Shown here piece after piece: positions 60,352 to 64,000 of a stretch of 64,000 nucleotides of DNA. A program made the position numbers and the translations under genes. How positions within the stretch are numbered: the first letter of the stretch is position 1; the number at the start of each line of letters is the position of its first letter. The stretch is from positions 19,732 to 83,731 of the forward strand of contig JAJYGH010000013.1 of the NCBI GenBank assembly GCA_021785175.1. Direction: 5' to 3'. The notes below the pieces were generated by a model that saw only the letters and a program-made list of their open reading frames with translations, did no database searches and was not told where the DNA came from. This stretch comes from Chloroflexota bacterium. Its GTDB lineage: Bacteria; Chloroflexota; Limnocylindria; Limnocylindrales; CSP1-4.

Positions 60352-61481
60352 GCGAGCGGACGCCCGAGCCTGCACGGTCGGCGTCCGGACACCCGGCACC
60401 GGCAGACCTCGCATCGACCGACCCGACTCCCGCCGGCCCGCCCCTGCACGTCTGGGTCGACGGACTGCTCGTCCCGGCCGCGACGCCGATCCTGACCGCC
60501 ACCGACCGCGGGTTCCAGGTGGGGGACGGCGTGTTCGAGACGATCCGTGTCTGCGAGGGGCGCATCCTCGAACTGTCGCTCCACGCGGCGCGGCTCGCGG
60601 CGTCGGCCTCTGCGCTCGAGATCCCGCTCGAGGGCGACGTCGAGGCGACGATCCGCGTGGCGATCGCGGAGTTGCTGGCAGCCGACGACCTCGTCGCCCC
60701 GGGACTGGAGGTGTCGGTGAGGGTGACGGTGAGCCGGGGTGGCGTCGAGGGGCGGAATCTCCTCCCGCCCGCGCGCGTCCGGCCGACCATGGTGGTCCAG
60801 GCCTGGCGCGTCGCGCCGCCCCCGACGGAACTCCTCGAACGCGGGCTGCATCTCGCGATCTCAGGCGTGCGCCGGGACGCGCGGAGCCCACTGGCCACGG
60901 TCAAGACGACCAGCCGCGCGGAGTTCGTGTACGCACGACTCGAGGCGAGACGGGCAGGCGCCGACGACGCGCTGTTCCTCACGACCGACGGCCATCTCGC
61001 CGAGGCGACGTCGGCGAGCCTGTTCCTGGTGCGGTCGGTCCCCACCGCGGCGCGGCCGGGGCTGCGAGCCGGCTCGCGCGAAGGGGTGGTGCGTGCGCCG
61101 GCCGTCGGTTCGGCAGGACCGCTCGTCGACGGGCCACTCGCCGACGAGTCACTCCTCGACGGGCCACTCGTCGGCACGATCGTGGAGCGGCCGCCCGTCG
61201 GCACGATCGTGGAGCTCGCGACGCCGTCGCTCGAGTGCGGGATTCTCGCCGGGACGACCCGGGAGTGGCTCCTGGCGTGGGGGCTCGAGGTGGGCCTCGT
61301 CCCCGTCCAGGCGCTCCTCTGGCCGGACGACCTCTTCGCCGCCGACGAGGCGTTCCTGGCCAGCTCCGTGGCCGGAGTCCTTCCGGTGACCGTCGTCGAC
61401 GGGCGGCCGATCGGGGACGGGCGGCCGGGGCCGTGGACGCGCCGGGCGCGGGAGGCGCGGGAGGCGTTCGCCTGCCGGTAG
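60348..61481 (+). CDS. class IV aminotransferase (ADC lyase/BCAT fold) with a repeat-rich insertion
   Basis: A 377-residue PLP enzyme of the BCAT/D-amino-acid transaminase/4-amino-4-deoxychorismate lyase fold. It has TDRGFQVGDGVFETIRV near residue 52, the PLP Lys186 in LATVKTTSR, LFLTTDGHLAEATSASLFLV (ExxxSxxF motif) and ATPSLECGILAGTTRE. The family is usually 270-300 residues. The excess is a Ser/Pro-rich N-terminus of about 32 residues and an insertion of about 60 residues (near 226-286) containing repeats such as DGPL and VGTIVE, in a surface loop before ATPSLECG. GTG 60348 overlaps the previous gene by 4 bases. ADC lyase for folate synthesis is one option; the substrate is undecided. Confidence 0.85.
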   Translation: MSERTPEPARSASGHPAPADLASTDPTPAGPPLHVWVDGLLVPAATPILTATDRGFQVGDGVFETIRVCEGRILELSLHAARLAASASALEIPLEGDVEATIRVAIAELLAADDLVAPGLEVSVRVTVSRGGVEGRNLLPPARVRPTMVVQAWRVAPPPTELLERGLHLAISGVRRDARSPLATVKTTSRAEFVYARLEARRAGADDALFLTTDGHLAEATSASLFLVRSVPTAARPGLRAGSREGVVRAPAVGSAGPLVDGPLADESLLDGPLVGTIVERPPVGTIVELATPSLECGILAGTTREWLLAWGLEVGLVPVQALLWPDDLFAADEAFLASSVAGVLPVTVVDGRPIGDGRPGPWTRRAREAREAFACR

Positions 61482-61818
61482 GTTCGCCTCAGCTCACGTT
61501 CGCGCCCGCAGCTCACGTTCGCCAGCCCGCAGACGCGCGCGGTCAGGGGCGTGAGGACAGCTCCAGGTCGGTGGGCGCCGTCATCGTCGGTGCCGGCCCC
61601 CGCGGCTCCACCGCCCCTGAACTCCAGGTCCGTGGCCGCCGTCCTTCACCGGACTTGACGTTTCGCAGGCGACCGATCTGCAGGAAAGGCTGCGGACCCT
61701 GGCCCGGGCGGAGGACCGGGGGCTGCCCGGCGAGGAGCGGCGGGTCGGGGTGGCCGACCGGCGGCGGCCGAGCCTCGTCTCCGTGCACGCGATTCCAGTC
61801 CCGTGGCATCCTCCGCGC
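61482..61818. other. 337-bp spacer, no gene recognised
   Basis: It holds a 14-bp direct repeat CAGCTCACGTTCGC (61490-61503 and 61509-61522) and a TTGACG (about 61657-61662) without a matching -10. An open frame continuous with the dienelactone hydrolase runs through the right part, so a longer hydrolase N-terminus from GTG 61750 is possible. I see nothing else in it. Confidence 0.45.
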
Positions 61819-62619
61819 ATGTGCCACGAACCGGACTCCCGTCCGCCCGAACTGCCGTCCGACCTCTGCCCCGCTCCGATCGCTGGCGGCGCCCTCGAGA
61901 CGCACGAGCTGGTGCTGACCGCATCCGACGGGAACCGATTCCGCTGCTTCGAGGCGCGCGCTCCGAGGGCGCACGGCGCAGGAGTCGTCATCTTCCCCGA
62001 CTGGAACGGGCTGGGGCCCTTCTACGAGGAACTGGCGATGCGTTTCGCGGAGGCCGGCTACGACGCGATCGCGTTCGACTACTTCGGACGGACCGCGGGC
62101 GCCGAGCCGCACCCGGAGGGCTTCGACCAGATGGCGCACATCGCGCAGACGAAGCCGGAGACGGTGGCGATCGACGCTGCCGCCGCGGCCGACCACCTGC
62201 GTGGCAGCGGTCGCGTCCGCGCGCTCGCGGCGCTCGGGTTCTGCTTCGGCGGGCGGCACGCCCTGTTTCAGGCACTTCCCGACTCGAGCATCCAGCCCGC
62301 CGCGGTCGTGTCCTTCTACGGCTCGCTCGGGCCGGATCGGAGCGGCCAGCCCGGTCCGCTCGTGGTCGCAGATCGCTTCACGCGACCGTTGCTCGGCAAC
62401 TACGGGGGGCGCGACGCGGGGATCCCTGTCGAACAGGTCGAGGAGCTCGACCGGATCCTGACGGCGGGCGGCGTGCCGCACGACGTGAAGATCTATCCGA
62501 ACGCGACGCACTCGTTCTTCGATCGCCGACACGAGGAGTTCCGGCAGGAGGCCGACGATGCGTGGCGGCGCACGCTCGGGTTCCTCGAGCGGACGCTGAC
62601 GCCGCCCTCGGCCGACTGA
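61819..62619 (+). CDS. dienelactone hydrolase family protein
   Basis: A 266-residue alpha/beta hydrolase of the dienelactone hydrolase type. The nucleophile is Cys in ALGFCFGGRHALF (GxCxGG), and the remaining triad residues are Asp in GGRDAGIP and His in NATHSFFD. VVIFPDWNGL near the start contains the oxyanion region. ATG 61819 is the start chosen; GTG 61750 in the same frame would add 23 residues. It is followed by two small genes on the same strand. The natural ester substrate is unknown. Confidence 0.9.
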   Translation: MCHEPDSRPPELPSDLCPAPIAGGALETHELVLTASDGNRFRCFEARAPRAHGAGVVIFPDWNGLGPFYEELAMRFAEAGYDAIAFDYFGRTAGAEPHPEGFDQMAHIAQTKPETVAIDAAAAADHLRGSGRVRALAALGFCFGGRHALFQALPDSSIQPAAVVSFYGSLGPDRSGQPGPLVVADRFTRPLLGNYGGRDAGIPVEQVEELDRILTAGGVPHDVKIYPNATHSFFDRRHEEFRQEADDAWRRTLGFLERTLTPPSAD

Positions 62620-62719
62620 CCTCGCGCCGACCGGTTGTGGGGCGCGGGGTGGCGGCCGCCCGCCGGCAACCCGGACCCGCTCCCGGTCGCGCTCGCGGCT
62701 GCCCGCGCGCCCGACCCGC

Positions 62720-62725
62720 TACACT
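62720..62725 (+). promoter_or_regulatory. leaderless-type -10 (TACACT)
   Basis: TACACT, 7 nt, then ATG 62733; no ribosome site. Confidence 0.5.
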
Positions 62726-62732
62726 TTGCCCG

Positions 62733-63221
62733 ATGGAACGACCGGGCAACGCCCTCGTCAAGGCCGCGTATCCCCCGATGCCGGACGCGGCGACGCGGCT
62801 GCGGAACGGCCGGACGCGACTCGCGGGCGAAGCGCTCATCGCGGCAGTGCGGCGCGACCCGACGCTCGAGGAGCGCTACGACGCGCTCCAGTTCCGGACG
62901 TTCCTGCGCGACATGGATCGCCACATCCTGCGACTCGCACTGGCGCTCGAACAGGGGGATGTCGGGCCGGTGACCGACTACGTGGGGATGCTCGTGCCCC
63001 TGTACAGGAGGCGTCGGGTGCCGCTCGAGGACTTCGGGACGATGCTGCTCGGGGCGCTGGATGCGGCACGCGCCGACCTGCCCGACGACGAGGCGGACGC
63101 GGCCTCGCTCATCATCGAGGCCGGACTTGCGCAACTGGAGCGGCCGAGGCACCTCCCGGGCGACAAGCGGCGGAGCCCCATCCTCTCGCTCCTGTGGAAG
63201 GGTGCAGGGATCCTCGACTGA
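62733..63221 (+). CDS. hypothetical helical protein
   Basis: A 162-residue soluble protein predicted to be mainly helical; I recognise no family. The segment FLRDMDRHILRLALALEQGDVGPVTDYVGMLVPLYRRRRVPLEDFGTMLLGALDAARADL suggests helices with a regular heptad pattern, like the N-terminal dimerisation or sensory bundles found in B12-binding or RsbR-like proteins. There is no catalytic motif or membrane segment. TACACT sits 7 nt before ATG 62733 and there is no ribosome site, a clear leaderless candidate. The DUF433 gene follows after 13 bp, so they may be functionally linked. Confidence 0.7.
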   Translation: MERPGNALVKAAYPPMPDAATRLRNGRTRLAGEALIAAVRRDPTLEERYDALQFRTFLRDMDRHILRLALALEQGDVGPVTDYVGMLVPLYRRRRVPLEDFGTMLLGALDAARADLPDDEADAASLIIEAGLAQLERPRHLPGDKRRSPILSLLWKGAGILD

Positions 63222-63234
63222 TGGTGCGCGACCG

Positions 63235-63573
63235 ATGACGATCAAGTGGGTGGCCCGCGATCCGCTCATCATGAACGGCGAGCCGTTCTGCTACGCCACG
63301 CGGCTCACGGTGAGGAACGTGCTCGAGATGCGCAGTCACGGCCTGACGCCCGACCGGATGATCGCGGAGCACCCGGAGCTCCGCGACGTCGGCATCGCCG
63401 AGGCCTTCCGTTTCGCCGGCGAGCATCGCGAGCGGTACGCCGAGTTCTTCGAGTCCGACGGGTCGTTGCGCGGGCCCGGGTTCGGCGTCGAGGAGGCCAA
63501 GCGCTTCCCGGAGCACCTGCGGTCGCTCCACGGGATCGTCACGGAACGTCCGGGCGGCACGCTGGCCGCGTAG
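63235..63573 (+). CDS. DUF433 (VapB45-like) domain protein
   Basis: A 112-residue protein. Residues 5-60 match the DUF433 helix-turn-helix pattern (DPLIMNGEPFCYATRLTVRNVLEMRSHGLTPDRMIAEHPELRDVGIAEAF), as found in VapB45-type antitoxins and small regulators. The remaining half is helical and acidic. Typical partners are PIN/DUF5615 toxins, but no toxin gene follows: downstream DNA is the low-complexity module array. It may therefore be an orphan regulator, or its partner was lost. ATG 63235 has a weak ribosome site. Confidence 0.75.
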   Translation: MTIKWVARDPLIMNGEPFCYATRLTVRNVLEMRSHGLTPDRMIAEHPELRDVGIAEAFRFAGEHRERYAEFFESDGSLRGPGFGVEEAKRFPEHLRSLHGIVTERPGGTLAA

Positions 63574-63583
63574 GGGTCGGCAC

Positions 63584-64000
63584 ACGCTTTCGGCGGCCGG
63601 GTACCCTGTCGGCCGCCGGGCACCCCGTCGGCCGCCGCACGCTCTTTCGGCCGACAGGCGGCATTTCGGCGGCCGGGCACCCTGTCGGCCGCCGGCGGCA
63701 TTTCGGCGGCCAGGCACCCTGTCGGCCGCCGCACGCTCTTTCGGCCGCCGGGCGGCCTCCACCCCCGCCGCACGCTCTTTCGGCGGCCGGGCGGCCTCCA
63801 CCCCCGCCGCACACCCTGTCGGCCGCCGGCGGCATTTCGGCGGCCGGGCGGCCTTTCGGCGGCCGCTCTTTCGGCGGCCCGGCGGCCCGTCGGCCGCCGG
63901 GCGGCCTTTCCCCCGGCCGGGCACCCTTCCCCCGCCGCTCTTTCGGCGGCCGGGCACCCTGTCGGCCGCCGGACGCTCTTTCGGCCGGCGGGCGGCCTGC
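63584..64000. repeat. array of short combinatorial GC-rich modules
   Basis: More than 20 units of about 14-20 bp run to the window edge. Each unit ends in CGGCCGCCGG or its mirror form CGGCGGCCGG, preceded by one of a few interchangeable words: GGCACCCTGT, CACGCTCTTT, GCGGCATTT, GCGGCCTTT or GCGGCCTCCACCCC. The order of words changes along the array, so it is not a simple tandem repeat. Almost every unit can pair with its inverse neighbour. Frames crossing it are Arg/Ala/Pro-rich and look non-coding. There are no spacers of CRISPR type. Confidence 0.85.

Noticed and set aside
63235..63573. Complete toxin-antitoxin pair
   Set aside because: The DUF433 protein resembles VapB45-type antitoxins, but no PIN or DUF5615 toxin frame is adjacent on either side.
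63112..63957. Arg/Ala/Pro-rich frames across the terminal repeat array
   Set aside because: They exist only because the short modules lack stops. The sequence has repeated words but no conserved domain, and the frames are antisense to the DUF433 gene at one end.
63584..64000. CRISPR array
   Set aside because: No constant 24-40 bp repeat separated by unique spacers and no cas genes. Units are too short and made of shared words.

Overview
The window is about 70% G+C, gene-dense and chromosomal: no prophage, insertion sequence, CRISPR array or plasmid gene was found. GTG and TTG starts are common, genes often couple through ATGA, GTGA or TGATG overlaps, and many genes that start a transcription unit have a -10-like hexamer (TANNNT) only 6-9 nt before the start codon, which suggests leaderless mRNAs. 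With the gene content (cytochrome bd, a CsoR-type regulator, lysine 2,3-aminomutase, an LmbE/Mca-type deacetylase, DUF421 and DUF308 proteins) this fits a free-living high-GC aerobe such as a Chloroflexota (Limnocylindria-like) or actinobacterial lineage. The assignment is inference; no rRNA is present.

Layout. 1-7155: a sugar-uptake and catabolism operon on the minus strand (Gfo/Idh dehydrogenase, TIM-barrel isomerase, deoC, lipoprotein binding protein, RbsA-like ATPase running off the left edge), divergent from a ROK-family regulator. 7197-11719: a potassium-homeostasis cluster (two TrkA/RCK proteins, a universal stress protein, a KimA-type permease, a metallophosphoesterase). 11724-14940: rsmG, a 600-bp spacer with two DnaA-box-like sites, a histidine kinase and a CsoR-type repressor. 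15053-16763: a restriction-fold-like protein, hpt and a small membrane protein. 16808-18514: a tail-anchored protein, a decayed livF remnant and a GNAT protein. 18603-22323: an NYN-domain protein with an RNase E-like disordered tail, holB and acylphosphatase. 22453-24701: DUF308, DUF421, tRNA-Arg(CCG), a candidate structured small RNA and a cyclophilin.

24863-29605: a lipoprotein cyclophilin, a HisA-like barrel, a DUF885 metallohydrolase, threonine aldolase and tRNA-Asp(GTC). 29894-35999: cydA, cydB, cydD and cydC. 36009-37912: a zinc-ribbon protein, a DinB-family protein and an OmpR-type regulator with a degenerate receiver. 38212-41861: an amino-acid-type permease with a PP2C phosphatase and a membrane-anchored Ser/Thr kinase. 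41951-45341: an LmbE/Mca-like deacetylase, a FabI-like SDR, a tiny coupled ORF and an aminotransferase. 45485-50991: a NarL-type two-component pair, then a three-gene redox operon (ferredoxin/GltD-like flavoprotein plus two paralogous membrane proteins).

51154-56591: a quinone-oxidoreductase-like protein, a very large MMPL/RND transporter fused to an AttH/CrtC-like domain, and OsmC. 56940-64000: lysine 2,3-aminomutase, a SirB1-like protein, a class IV aminotransferase, a dienelactone hydrolase, three small or uncharacterised genes, and a striking array of short combinatorial GC-rich modules that runs off the right edge.

The least explained parts are the ferredoxin-flavoprotein/twin-membrane-protein operon, the MMPL-AttH fusion, the candidate small RNA at 23813-23988 and the terminal module array. 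I could run no searches, so family calls rest on motifs recognised by eye.
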